Source: Candidatus Zhuqueibacterota bacterium
GTDB lineage: Bacteria; Zhuqueibacterota; Zhuqueibacteria; Oceanimicrobiales; Oceanimicrobiaceae
Direction: 5' to 3'
Length of the DNA stretch: 62,575 bases
Assembly: GCA_029262035.1 (NCBI GenBank)
Contig: JAJDAE010000202.1
Span: forward strand, 1 to 62,575
Part shown: positions 16,322 to 24,960 of the stretch, in pieces
Position numbering within the stretch: the first letter of the stretch is position 1
Layout: each line of letters begins with the position of its first letter
Made by a program: the position numbers and the translations under genes
The notes under the pieces: model-generated
Database searches by the model: none
The model's input: only the letters and a program-made list of their open reading frames with translations
What the model was told of the DNA's origin: nothing

Positions 16322-18346
16322 ATGATTAAATTTCTATTTTTTTCCGCACTGCTTTTCCTACCGCTTTCTCTTTTTTCTCAACAATTCACCCGGATTGATT
16401 CAGGCCCAGTTGTTTCAGATGGCGGGGATTCGCGATCTGTCAACTGGATCGACACTGACAATGATGGTGACCTGGATCTCTTTATCACCAACGGGCCGCG
16501 AAATGGCCAGAATAATCTTTTCTACGAAAACCAGGGCGATGGCACATTTGCCAAAATAGATTCAATTGCCATTACAAAGGACGCTGCACCCAGCGATGGC
16601 AGCACTTGGGGAGACTTCAATAATGATGGTTATCCCGATCTTTTTGTCGCCAACTGGTATGGAGCTAACAATCTCCTCTACCTTAATAAAGGTAAAAATG
16701 ACTTCGATGTTGTGGAAGATGTAGCTGCTGGTCAAGGAGGATATTCAGAATCCGGCGCCTGGATAGACATGAACCAGGATGGGTTTTTGGACTTGACAGT
16801 GGCCAACAGCGCTGGCAATAACAAAAACAATTTCGTCTACAGAAACACCACGAAAGAACATCTTTCCGGGATATGGTTGGCACCGATTTCCACTTCTGGC
16901 GGTTCTTCCCGTCACATGGATTGGGCGGACTACGACAACGACGGCCACCCGGATCTTTTCATAGCTAATGAAAACAGCGAGACGAATTTCCTCTATCACA
17001 ACAACGGCGACGGCAAATTCACGGAAATAACCGTGGGCGCCATTGCCACCAGCAGGTCGTCGTCGTTTGGCAGCAGTTGGGGAGACTATGATAATGACGG
17101 AAATTTGGATCTCTTTGTGGCGAATTGGGGTGCCTCGAATAATCTTTACAAGAATGATGGTGATGGGACTTTCACCAGGATCGCCGCTGGCGCCATCGTG
17201 AGTGACGGGGGGCATTCCATTGGCACCGCCTGGGGCGACGTGGATAACGACGGTGACCTTGATCTGTTTGTAGCCAACGGCTTCAGCCCACTTACGACCA
17301 GCAATTTCCTTTACCTAAACAACGGTGACGGCACCTTCAGCAAAGACAATAGCATTGTCTCCACTGAGAAAGGCTGGACGTACGGCGCCAGTTTTGGTGA
17401 TCTTAACCGCGATGGCTACCTGGATTTAGCAGTGGCAAAATGCTTTGGTGCCAATGAAAATAACGCCCTCTACCTAAATAATGGCGGGGCAAATAACTGG
17501 CTCGCCATAAAATTGGCTGGTAGTGTTTCGAACCGCTCTGCGATCCAAGCCGTTGTGCGTGCAAAAGCCACCATAAATGGAAAAGCCATCTGGCAAATGC
17601 GTCAAGTTTCCGGACAAGATGGTTATTGCGGCCAAAACCTGGAAGTCCATTTTGGGCTCGGGGATGCCTCTGTCATCGATTCACTCGTGGTTCGCTGGCC
17701 TTCCGGGCAAATTCAAACAGTTACAGGTGTTGAAGTCAATCAGCTGTTGCAACTCACAGAATCAGCCACTACAGGCTTTCTGCGACCCCACTTCAAAGCT
17801 GAGGAACGTGATGCAACGACCAGCGATGTGATAAATTTCAAAGACTTAAGTGTTGCCGATGAAGATCAGCCCATCGTAAGTTGGGAATGGGATTTCAACA
17901 ATGATGGCATCACGGATAGTGACGAGGAGAACCCCGGCTGGCAATTTCAGACAGCCGGTACATATAGCATTACGTTGAAAGTGAGTAATGGGTCAACTTC
18001 AGAAAGCAAGACATTCGAAGATTATATAACGATAACCAGCGCGCCAACATCCGTGGCGGCGACAGAAAACAACGACCCGTCTCAATTTAGACTTGCCGCC
18101 AATTATCCAAACCCATTTAACCCAACTACATCCATCGAGTATGAAATCGGGCGTGCTGGTTTTATCGAATTGAATATCTACAGCCTGCTAGGCAAACAGG
18201 TTGGCACGCTGGTTCGTACGACCATGAAACCCGGGCATTACAAAGCTGCATTCGATGCGCGTCATTTACCCAGCGGTGTGTACCTCTACAGACTTTCAGT
18301 CGGTGGAAAGATCTATCATTCAAAAAAGATGTTGCTGTTAAAGTAG
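16322..18346 (+). CDS. secreted FG-GAP/VCBS protein with ASPIC/UnbV, PKD and T9SS sorting domains
   Basis: 674 residues from ATG 16322, chosen over the in-frame ATG 16304 because AAAGGA (16310-16315) overlaps the earlier start and sits 6 bases before this one. Signal peptide about 1-19. At least seven FG-GAP/VCBS repeats with calcium-loop motifs (DTDNDGDLDLFI, DFNNDGYPDLFV, DYDNDGNLDLFV, DVDNDGDLDLFV, DLNRDGYLDLAV) form a beta-propeller. About 389-475 is an ASPIC/UnbV domain (VSGQDGYCGQNLEVHFGLG), about 493-563 a PKD domain (WEWDFNNDGITDS, FQTAGTYSITLKVSNG), and about 588-674 a T9SS sorting domain (NYPNPFNPTTSIEYEIG ... KKMLLLK). A large calcium-binding surface protein of unknown partner. Confidence 0.9.
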   Translation: MIKFLFFSALLFLPLSLFSQQFTRIDSGPVVSDGGDSRSVNWIDTDNDGDLDLFITNGPRNGQNNLFYENQGDGTFAKIDSIAITKDAAPSDGSTWGDFNNDGYPDLFVANWYGANNLLYLNKGKNDFDVVEDVAAGQGGYSESGAWIDMNQDGFLDLTVANSAGNNKNNFVYRNTTKEHLSGIWLAPISTSGGSSRHMDWADYDNDGHPDLFIANENSETNFLYHNNGDGKFTEITVGAIATSRSSSFGSSWGDYDNDGNLDLFVANWGASNNLYKNDGDGTFTRIAAGAIVSDGGHSIGTAWGDVDNDGDLDLFVANGFSPLTTSNFLYLNNGDGTFSKDNSIVSTEKGWTYGASFGDLNRDGYLDLAVAKCFGANENNALYLNNGGANNWLAIKLAGSVSNRSAIQAVVRAKATINGKAIWQMRQVSGQDGYCGQNLEVHFGLGDASVIDSLVVRWPSGQIQTVTGVEVNQLLQLTESATTGFLRPHFKAEERDATTSDVINFKDLSVADEDQPIVSWEWDFNNDGITDSDEENPGWQFQTAGTYSITLKVSNGSTSESKTFEDYITITSAPTSVAATENNDPSQFRLAANYPNPFNPTTSIEYEIGRAGFIELNIYSLLGKQVGTLVRTTMKPGHYKAAFDARHLPSGVYLYRLSVGGKIYHSKKMLLLK

Positions 18347-18767
18347 AGGAAGTATTGGGAGTGAAAAAATGAGTAACCGAAAGTTACTTCGGCAGAGAAA
18401 GCGAAATTACTCAAAAATCGCTGTTTCACTTTGTTCAAACCATGCTCGATAATTTGTCGCGGTGATTTTTTTCAATGCTGTTTTTTTTAATTTTCATGGT
18501 AAGCGTCAACAAGCCGTTGTCCAACGGCAAATCGGCTTAACAGATGATTCTGCTTCGCGCAAGGCGGAGTTATGAAGTTTAAGCAAAAAAATATCGAGAA
18601 CGTAAAGTAATACAGATTTAATTTCCTACCAATTTGACAAATACAGTTTTTTCGAAAAAATATCAGAAACTGCTTCTCCCATTAAATCGAACATCCCTTG
18701 ATTTTTCCGCCAATTAAACCTATTTTTAGAGGCGTTTCTTTCGGCATAAAAAAATTTAAAGGTAAGA
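18347..18767. other. 421-base intergenic region with two small hairpins
   Basis: No gene seen. AGTAAC (18372-18377) and GTTACT (18383-18388) pair around CGAAA just after the secreted protein gene. A second cluster at 18511-18538 nests GCCGTTG/CAACGGC inside AAGCCG/CGGCTT. Neither has a U-tract, so intrinsic termination is not shown. The 3' third, before the acylase start, is AT-rich and ends in a usable AAAGGT ribosome binding site six bases before ATG 18768. Confidence 0.5.
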
Positions 18768-21074
18768 ATGAAAAAACTGTTTTTGAGAAGTCTTTACGCT
18801 CTGCTCGGTATCCTGCTCTTCGTCTGGTTCGGCGGTAAATGGATTCTATCTTTCTCCACGGCGGAATATTCAGGCGAACAAATTATTGCCAACCTGCAAA
18901 ACCCGGTTGAAGTTACTTTCGACGCCAAGGGCATTCCACAAATATGGGCTGAAACAAATAATGATTTGTACACCTCACTCGGTTGGTTGCATGCTTCGGA
19001 GCGACTTTTTCAAATGGAACTGGTACGCCGAATGTCCAAAGGCGAGCTGTCGGAAATCTTTGGTAGAGCAGCTTTTAAAGTCGATCTATTTCAACGTAAA
19101 ATCGGCTTTGCACGCAAGGCGCAAACAGATGCTGCTGGCCTTTCTCCGGAAGCGCGAGCAACGCTAACCAGCTATTGCAGCGGCATCAATCAATGGATTG
19201 CCGCCAAAACCATACTTCCGCCGGAATTCGTGATTCTACAATTTAAACCGGAACCCTGGACGCCGGAAGACTGTATGGTTGTTGCGCTTTACCAGACCTG
19301 GTACTCGCACGCTCTCATGGACAGAGACGAAGATTACGCCAAACTCATAGAAAAATTTGGAGACGCTGCATTCAACGTTTTCAAAAAATACAAATCCTGG
19401 TCGCCGGCAACCATTAAAAAGGGTTTGCTTTCATCATTGTTTCAGCAGGAAGCCTTTCCACTTCGCATGACCAATGCCTCTAATTCCTGGGTTGTTTCGC
19501 CGCATAAGTCGACTTCAGGGCACGCGGTACATGCCTCTGACCCACACCTGGTCACCAACCAAATTCCTGGATTTTGGTACATCGCCGGTCTACATTCTCA
19601 GCAAGGTCTAAACGTGGTTGGCGTTACTGTGCCGGGCATACCGTTTGTGAGCATGGGGCATAATGGCCAAATAGCGTACGCCTTCACTGTTGCGTCGGTG
19701 GATATAATCGATTATTACACCGCCCCTTTAAACGCCGTGGACAGCACACAAATCCTTACTGAAAACGGTTATGAGGAAGTAACCACAACATTTGAAAAAA
19801 TCTCAGTTAAGGGAGAATCCGAACCTGAAAATATCGCTGTCCGGTCAACCAGCCGTGGCATTGTAATTAAACAGGATGCCTTTGAAGCGACCATTCTAAA
19901 ATGGGCCGGCTTTGATTTTTCCGCAGCGGATATAATTCAAAGCGGTATGAATTTACAGGCCGCTGATGATTTTGACAGTTTTCGCCAAGCGGTCACTGGT
20001 CTGGGCGCCCTGGACGTAAACTGGACTTATTCTGACAAAACCGGTAACATAGGTTACCAGCTTGGTGTGCCGATTCCAGTTCGGAGTTATACAAATACTT
20101 ACAGCAAATTAGCCGCTGAGCAGGCTGACAATAACTGGCAAGGCTATCTCCCACTTGCAAAAACACCGCATATTTTAAACCCCGCAGAAGGCTGGCTGGC
20201 AACCTGCAACAATCAAATTGTTTCGGAGAAATTGCAGACAAAACTACCCGGATTTTATGACCCATACCGAATTACACGCGCTAATACTTTACTGGGTGCA
20301 AAAGAGAAATTCTCTCCTGATGAACTCGGAGAGATGCAGCTCAATATGATTTCCGGACTTTCGTTGCGTTGGAAAAGCTTGTTTGCCAGGGGCGCAGGTA
20401 AATTGGGCAAACCCATGTTGCGCGGTAAAATAGAAGCCTGGGACGGCAGTATGTCCGAGAACAGTGAAATCGCGCTGCTGTTTTCATACTGGTGGCGTTT
20501 TATGGCCTGGGCTTTATTTGAAGATGATCTTGGCAGCGACTGGTCTTCCGGACAGCTCATAAAAGAAGAGGTTTTAACCGAGGATATATCCGAAATTATC
20601 GACGACCAGCGCACAGAAAAGAAGGTGGAAACCAAAGAAGATATTTCAGAAATTGCAGTGGGATTAGCGTTAACCAAGGCTGCCAATCGCAAGCTCGGTG
20701 AGGTGAGCAAGCTAAGAATTCGCCATCCGCTTGCCAGAGTTAAAATTCTGGACACATGGCTTAACCTCAATCGTGGCCCCTTTGAAATTGGCGGCAACAA
20801 TGGCTCGCTCAACGCAAATTGGAATTTTTATAATGAAGAAGATGACCGATTCTACTCGGTAGTCGGGCCGAGCATGCGTTTCATTCTGGATTGGTCGGAT
20901 GTGGACGCGTTCACCATGAATGTGGCCATGGGGCAGTCGGGCAATCCGTTCAGCAAACATTACGATGACTTTTTAGAACTCCATAATAAAGGCGAACGCT
21001 GGAACGTTCCCTTCTCAAAAAAAAATGTATTCGCAAAAAATGCAAACAAGCTAACCTTCAAACCAAAGAAATAG
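18768..21074 (+). CDS. penicillin acylase family N-terminal-nucleophile hydrolase
   Basis: 768 residues. An N-terminal membrane segment or uncleaved signal (about 5-28) is followed by the alpha-chain region (IWAETNNDLYTSLGWLHASERLFQMELVRRMSKGELSEIFG), typical of this family. Ntn processing should occur before Ser238 in TNASNSWVVSPHKSTSG, which would become the nucleophile of the beta chain, followed by ASDPHL and GVTVPGIPFVSMGHNGQIAYAFT. Members cleave amide bonds of beta-lactams, acyl-homoserine lactones or other acyl amides in the periplasm; the natural substrate is not readable here. AAAGGT precedes the ATG by 6 bases. The ABC exporter gene begins 7 bases after its stop, so the two are very likely co-transcribed. 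Confidence 0.88.
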   Translation: MKKLFLRSLYALLGILLFVWFGGKWILSFSTAEYSGEQIIANLQNPVEVTFDAKGIPQIWAETNNDLYTSLGWLHASERLFQMELVRRMSKGELSEIFGRAAFKVDLFQRKIGFARKAQTDAAGLSPEARATLTSYCSGINQWIAAKTILPPEFVILQFKPEPWTPEDCMVVALYQTWYSHALMDRDEDYAKLIEKFGDAAFNVFKKYKSWSPATIKKGLLSSLFQQEAFPLRMTNASNSWVVSPHKSTSGHAVHASDPHLVTNQIPGFWYIAGLHSQQGLNVVGVTVPGIPFVSMGHNGQIAYAFTVASVDIIDYYTAPLNAVDSTQILTENGYEEVTTTFEKISVKGESEPENIAVRSTSRGIVIKQDAFEATILKWAGFDFSAADIIQSGMNLQAADDFDSFRQAVTGLGALDVNWTYSDKTGNIGYQLGVPIPVRSYTNTYSKLAAEQADNNWQGYLPLAKTPHILNPAEGWLATCNNQIVSEKLQTKLPGFYDPYRITRANTLLGAKEKFSPDELGEMQLNMISGLSLRWKSLFARGAGKLGKPMLRGKIEAWDGSMSENSEIALLFSYWWRFMAWALFEDDLGSDWSSGQLIKEEVLTEDISEIIDDQRTEKKVETKEDISEIAVGLALTKAANRKLGEVSKLRIRHPLARVKILDTWLNLNRGPFEIGGNNGSLNANWNFYNEEDDRFYSVVGPSMRFILDWSDVDAFTMNVAMGQSGNPFSKHYDDFLELHNKGERWNVPFSKKNVFAKNANKLTFKPKK

Positions 21075-21081
21075 ACCCCCT

Positions 21082-22839
21082 ATGAAAAATATGAAAAAAT
21101 CGAAAAAGCCTTCTCTCTCGATGGTTCGTTACGCCTTTAAAAATATAATCTGGCCGCGGCGTAAGTTACTACTTTTGGGCTTGGTACTGATCGTCATCAA
21201 CCGGTTATCCGGACTGGTCTTGCCCGGTGCGAGTAAATATTTAATCGATAACGTCATTGCTGATGGTGACTTGAAATTGATGAAAATGCTGTTATTTGCA
21301 GTGGGTGGCGCCGTTACCCTTCAGGCAGTCAGTTCCTTTTTCCTCACCAAACTACTGAGCGTGGAAGCCCAACACTTGATTTCACAATTACGGTCACAGG
21401 TACAACGTCACATTATTTATCTGCCCATTCGCTTTTTCGATAACAGCAAATCCGGTGAACTGGTTTCCAGAATTATGAGCGACGTGGAGGGCGTCCGAAA
21501 TCTTGTTGGCACCGGTCTGGTGCAGCTCTTCGGCGGCATTTTGACTTCAGTCATCTGTCTGTTTCTGCTGTTAAAAATCAGTGTCTCCATGACGCTGTAC
21601 ACGCTGATTCCGCTTATCATTTTTGGCTTTATATCCATGAAAGCATTCGCATATATTCGTCCAATTTTCCGGGAACGGGGTAAAATCAATGCCGATGTTA
21701 CCGGTCGGCTAACCGAGTCTCTGGGCGGTATTCGCGTCATCAAAGGCTTCAACGCAGAAAAGCAGGAAATCAGTATTTTTGAAGCCGGCGTAGATAGAAT
21801 TTTTCAAAATGTCAAAACAACACTCACCACCACCAGCATGGTTACCAGTTCAGCAACTCTACTGCTGGGTCTGGCAAGCGTGGGCATTATGGGTTTTGGC
21901 GGCTCAATGATCGTCAACAACCAAATGAGCCTTGGGGACTTTTTTGCTTTCACACTTTATCTCGGTTTCCTCATCGCGCCAATTGTACAGATGAGCAATA
22001 TCGGCAGTCAGATTACGGAAGCCTTTGCCGGCCTTGACAGGATGGAAGAAATTCTCACCAAACAACAGGAAGATGATGATCCAAATCGTACCATAGAATT
22101 GGGAGAACTCAAGGGCGACATTCAATTTAAAGATGTAAATTTTGCTTACGATGAAGGCAAAGAAGTCTTAACCAAGATTAATTTTGAAGCGTCGGCAGGA
22201 ACGGTGACTGCGCTGGTTGGCAGCTCGGGCTCCGGTAAAACCACCATCGCGGGACTGGCGGCTTCCTACCTAACCCCGGAAACAGGAACCGTTAAAATCG
22301 ACGGTCAGGATATGTCAAAAGTAACATTGAACTCCTACCGCATGAATCTTGGCGTTGTGTTGCAGGACGATTTTTTGTATGAAGGCACCATCCGTGAAAA
22401 CATCTTATTCTCGAAACCGGACGCTACTGAAGCCGCAGTACTCGAAGCCGTTAAAGCGGCGCATGTTAAGGAATTTACCGACCGCTTTGAAGATGGCTTA
22501 GAGACATTAATCGGGGAACGGGGCGTGAAACTTTCCGGTGGCCAGCGGCAAAGAGTGGCCATAGCCCGCGCCATTTTAGCCGATCCCAAAATTCTGGTTT
22601 TGGATGAGGCCACTTCAAATCTCGACACGGAAAGTGAGCTTTTCATCCAGGAAAGTCTTAACAAGCTATTGAAGGGCCGCACGACTTTTGTTATTGCGCA
22701 TAGGCTGAGTACCATTCGCAAGGCCGATCAAATTCTGGTGATTGAAAATGGCGAAATCGTTGAACGCGGTACTCATGATGAACTGATCAAAACCGAGGGC
22801 CGGTATTATCAGCTTTATACTTATCAGGCAAGAATTTAA
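21082..22839 (+). CDS. ABC transporter, fused permease and ATPase (MsbA/exporter type)
   Basis: 585 residues, a half-transporter. Six membrane helices occupy about 20-320; the ATPase half carries Walker A GSSGSGKTT, the Q-loop VLQDDFLYEGTIRENI, signature LSGGQRQRVAIARAI, Walker B ILVLDEATSNLD and the switch His in VIAHRLSTI. All catalytic elements are intact. The family exports lipids, peptides or drugs as homodimers. A second in-frame Met lies at codon 4. It is placed seven bases after the acylase gene, which suggests linked function such as export of a compound processed in the periplasm, but nothing in the sequence names the cargo. Confidence 0.92.
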   Translation: MKNMKKSKKPSLSMVRYAFKNIIWPRRKLLLLGLVLIVINRLSGLVLPGASKYLIDNVIADGDLKLMKMLLFAVGGAVTLQAVSSFFLTKLLSVEAQHLISQLRSQVQRHIIYLPIRFFDNSKSGELVSRIMSDVEGVRNLVGTGLVQLFGGILTSVICLFLLLKISVSMTLYTLIPLIIFGFISMKAFAYIRPIFRERGKINADVTGRLTESLGGIRVIKGFNAEKQEISIFEAGVDRIFQNVKTTLTTTSMVTSSATLLLGLASVGIMGFGGSMIVNNQMSLGDFFAFTLYLGFLIAPIVQMSNIGSQITEAFAGLDRMEEILTKQQEDDDPNRTIELGELKGDIQFKDVNFAYDEGKEVLTKINFEASAGTVTALVGSSGSGKTTIAGLAASYLTPETGTVKIDGQDMSKVTLNSYRMNLGVVLQDDFLYEGTIRENILFSKPDATEAAVLEAVKAAHVKEFTDRFEDGLETLIGERGVKLSGGQRQRVAIARAILADPKILVLDEATSNLDTESELFIQESLNKLLKGRTTFVIAHRLSTIRKADQILVIENGEIVERGTHDELIKTEGRYYQLYTYQARI

Positions 22840-22851
22840 ACTTGGTTAATT

Positions 22852-22870
22852 TAGCGGTGTGAAGCCGCTA
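22852..22870 (+). terminator. weak hairpin after the ABC exporter gene
   Basis: TAGCGG and CCGCTA pair around a seven-base loop 12 bases downstream of the exporter stop, followed by TATTGTT. The stem is six base pairs and the T-rich tail is poor, so this is only a possible transcript end. Confidence 0.4.
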
Positions 22871-22975
22871 TATTGTTAATAAAATGGGAAAAACAGGGGG
22901 TAGTATAGTTTTATTTAACGTCAGTTTTCTGTAAAAAATAAAGTGGCATTTCAAGACCAAAAACAAACCGTCCAA

Positions 22976-23053
22976 TGTCTTTCCTGCGGATTGTAGGCCG
23001 TAATCTTTTCTTCATTACAACTAGATTCCGGCCTAAAGATTGCCGGAATGACG
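22976..23053. repeat. second copy of the CATTCCGG-type palindromic repeat
   Basis: The left arm (22976-23006, beginning TGTCTTTCCTGCGG) and the right arm (23023-23053, containing GATTCCGG and GCCGGAATGACG) are imperfect complements over about 31 positions with a 16-base loop. The right arm shares CATTCCGGC and CCGGAATCT with the inner palindrome at 7069-7175. It lies in the 250-base gap between the ABC exporter and the convergent 23090 gene, an intergenic site like the first copy. Confidence 0.6.
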
Positions 23054-23089
23054 GTATATGTCAGAACAATAAAAAAGCTATCTTCTTTT

Positions 23090-24385
23090 TTAAAGCTCAC
23101 TAATCGTTTTATAAATCAACTCCATAAGCGAAATCGGAACCAGGCTTCCCGGGCTAATCACGTCACGAACCGTTTCAGAGATATCCCAACTTGCACTCCA
23201 ATGATTCCACTTGTTGTAAAAATCCGCACTATCTACATACTCAACAATGGATTTTGAAATTATCTCTGTCGCGTTCTCTTTGATTTCCGGGTCGTTTAAA
23301 TCCACCATCATTTTGATTTCAAACTGTGGTAGATATTGACTTACGATTTCTCCAACAAGATCCTCACGCGGTGTAACTTTGGGGGCATGACCATTTGTTC
23401 CGTTAGAGCTGCCACTAAAAGAGTTCATCGCCAGGCTGTTGTCAAAGGAGTCCGTAATCAGACTACTTTTTGTTCTTCTAAACTTATAGTAATCTGGGCG
23501 TTTGCTGTTTGGATTTTCATATAGGACAATCCAATCTGCCAATGGCTCCAAAATATAATGATGTTCCTGGTTTGGCCTGACATAAAAACGTGTCAGGGCA
23601 GTATAACCAGCCTTGTTATCACCAAACAATCTTAACAGATAAGTGCCCGCCGGCAAAGAAACATAAGTTTCAATGTCTCCCTTTTCCCGAAAGACTTGCT
23701 CGAAGGTGTCCTTAATTCTGTTTTCAGCCAAAAGATAAGTATATTTTTCAGGTTCTGGCGCTTTGTTTTTCCCTCGAATGTTGTTTAGTTTAAACAGTTC
23801 TAACATTTCAGGATCAAAGTTGGCTGTAACCATAAAACTTTGAAATGAAAGCCGAACTTTCCCGAAGTCCTGCAATCCCAAACCTTTGTCATCCAACAAA
23901 TCTTTTAGCCGGTAGTAAGTTTTATTTCCTGCTATAATTTCCTGGGGTAAGTCTTTATAAATTACGGGTGCCGAATTAGCATTATCATAAAGATTGAGCG
24001 CTTCATAGTATGAATAGCAGGCCCTTTCAAAATACTCACGGTTAAGTGGGGCTTTTTCCAAAAACATCAGTGCTTTAAAAATCAATGCCCGTGCAGTTAT
24101 ATCTCTGGGCACCTCAGTTTTTTTTACCGAAAGGCTCAATGTTTCATAAATTTCTGTCACTTGATCGATATAAACGGAAAGCAGATCTTCAAATGCCTGC
24201 AATTCATGTATTCTCGACTTGTCCTCATAATACAGTTTTTGATACTCCAAATACATAAACAAAATATTATTTTCATGCTGGCGCATCCGCTTTATGAGCG
24301 CCTCTGTATTCAATTGGGCAAAACTATTTGAAGAAAAAAACAAGGCTAAAAAAGTAATTATAAACACCCGACAAAAATTTCTCAT
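23090..24385 (-). CDS. exported protein of unknown function, paralogue of the neighbouring 24382 product
   Basis: 431 residues, last gene of the five-gene minus-strand block. Signal peptide about 1-23 (ending NSFAQ). Residues about 25-170 are helical and align well with the whole mature part of the 24382 product (shared pattern ELQAFEDLLSVYIDQV..LYET, ARALIFKALMFLEKA, YYRLKDLLDD). The middle (about 170-290) is beta-rich (YVSLPAGTYLLRLFGDNKAGYTALTRFYVRP resembles a PEGA-like or carboxypeptidase-regulatory fold), and the C-terminal part is charged and helical. No family is recognised. It overlaps the upstream gene by four bases (ATGA). A structural role in the envelope is a guess from context. 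Confidence 0.7.
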   Translation of the reverse strand: MRNFCRVFIITFLALFFSSNSFAQLNTEALIKRMRQHENNILFMYLEYQKLYYEDKSRIHELQAFEDLLSVYIDQVTEIYETLSLSVKKTEVPRDITARALIFKALMFLEKAPLNREYFERACYSYYEALNLYDNANSAPVIYKDLPQEIIAGNKTYYRLKDLLDDKGLGLQDFGKVRLSFQSFMVTANFDPEMLELFKLNNIRGKNKAPEPEKYTYLLAENRIKDTFEQVFREKGDIETYVSLPAGTYLLRLFGDNKAGYTALTRFYVRPNQEHHYILEPLADWIVLYENPNSKRPDYYKFRRTKSSLITDSFDNSLAMNSFSGSSNGTNGHAPKVTPREDLVGEIVSQYLPQFEIKMMVDLNDPEIKENATEIISKSIVEYVDSADFYNKWNHWSASWDISETVRDVISPGSLVPISLMELIYKTISEL

Positions 24386-24960
24386 TTACGATCTCCGGAA
24401 CGGGCAGTACCATTCGTCATTTTAAAACATTCAATCATTTGAAAATTCTTACCACGGTGGTCTAGAAGGTCGGCAAGTCGCGTAAAAAGTTTGCGCCCTA
24501 CCCAGACTTCATGTGGAATTTTTGTATTTAACAACGGCTCATTAAATTCATTTTGTGCCAACCTCAAAGCTCTTGTGTAATCATCACAGGCTTTGTGATA
24601 ATTGCTGCCATCCTCCTGAGCGCGCTCAAGATAAGTCAATGCCCGAAAAATAAGACCCCGGGCTGCAATGTTTTGCTGAGACTCCAAGGTTGTGCCTTTA
24701 ATCCGCCAAAAAGTATCATACAAATTCAATATCTCATCTACATAAATCGTGATCAATGATTCGAAGGCTAAAAGTTCATTGCCACGGTCATTCGTTATAT
24801 ACAAAAACTTTTGTAACTCATTGTAAATCCGAACAACGTCCCGCTCAAGCGAGATCATCTGTTCTTCTAATTTCATGTCAATTTGTTGTGCCTGTAGGCT
24901 CGAGAATGAAATCCCTGTGAAGATGCAAACAATCAAAAATAGGATTATTTGATATTTCAT
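24382..24960 (-). CDS. short exported helical protein, paralogue of the 23090 product N-terminal half
   Basis: 192 residues with a signal peptide (about 1-24, ending SLQAQ). The mature region is helical and matches the first 170 residues of the 23090 product (ELLAFESLITIYVDEILNLYDTF, AARGLIFRALTYLERAQ, RKLFTRLADLLDHRG), so the two arose by duplication and the second gained or kept a C-terminal extension. Alternation of Tyr and Leu with paired helices suggests a TPR-like solenoid. The start overlaps the previous stop by one base (TAATG), the stop overlaps the next start by four. Function unknown. Confidence 0.7.
   Translation of the reverse strand: MKYQIILFLIVCIFTGISFSSLQAQQIDMKLEEQMISLERDVVRIYNELQKFLYITNDRGNELLAFESLITIYVDEILNLYDTFWRIKGTTLESQQNIAARGLIFRALTYLERAQEDGSNYHKACDDYTRALRLAQNEFNEPLLNTKIPHEVWVGRKLFTRLADLLDHRGKNFQMIECFKMTNGTARSGDRK

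Noticed and set aside
20255-20812. 185-codon open frame opposite the acylase gene
   Set aside because: Shadow of the acylase coding sequence; Ser/Leu-rich with no recognisable domain.
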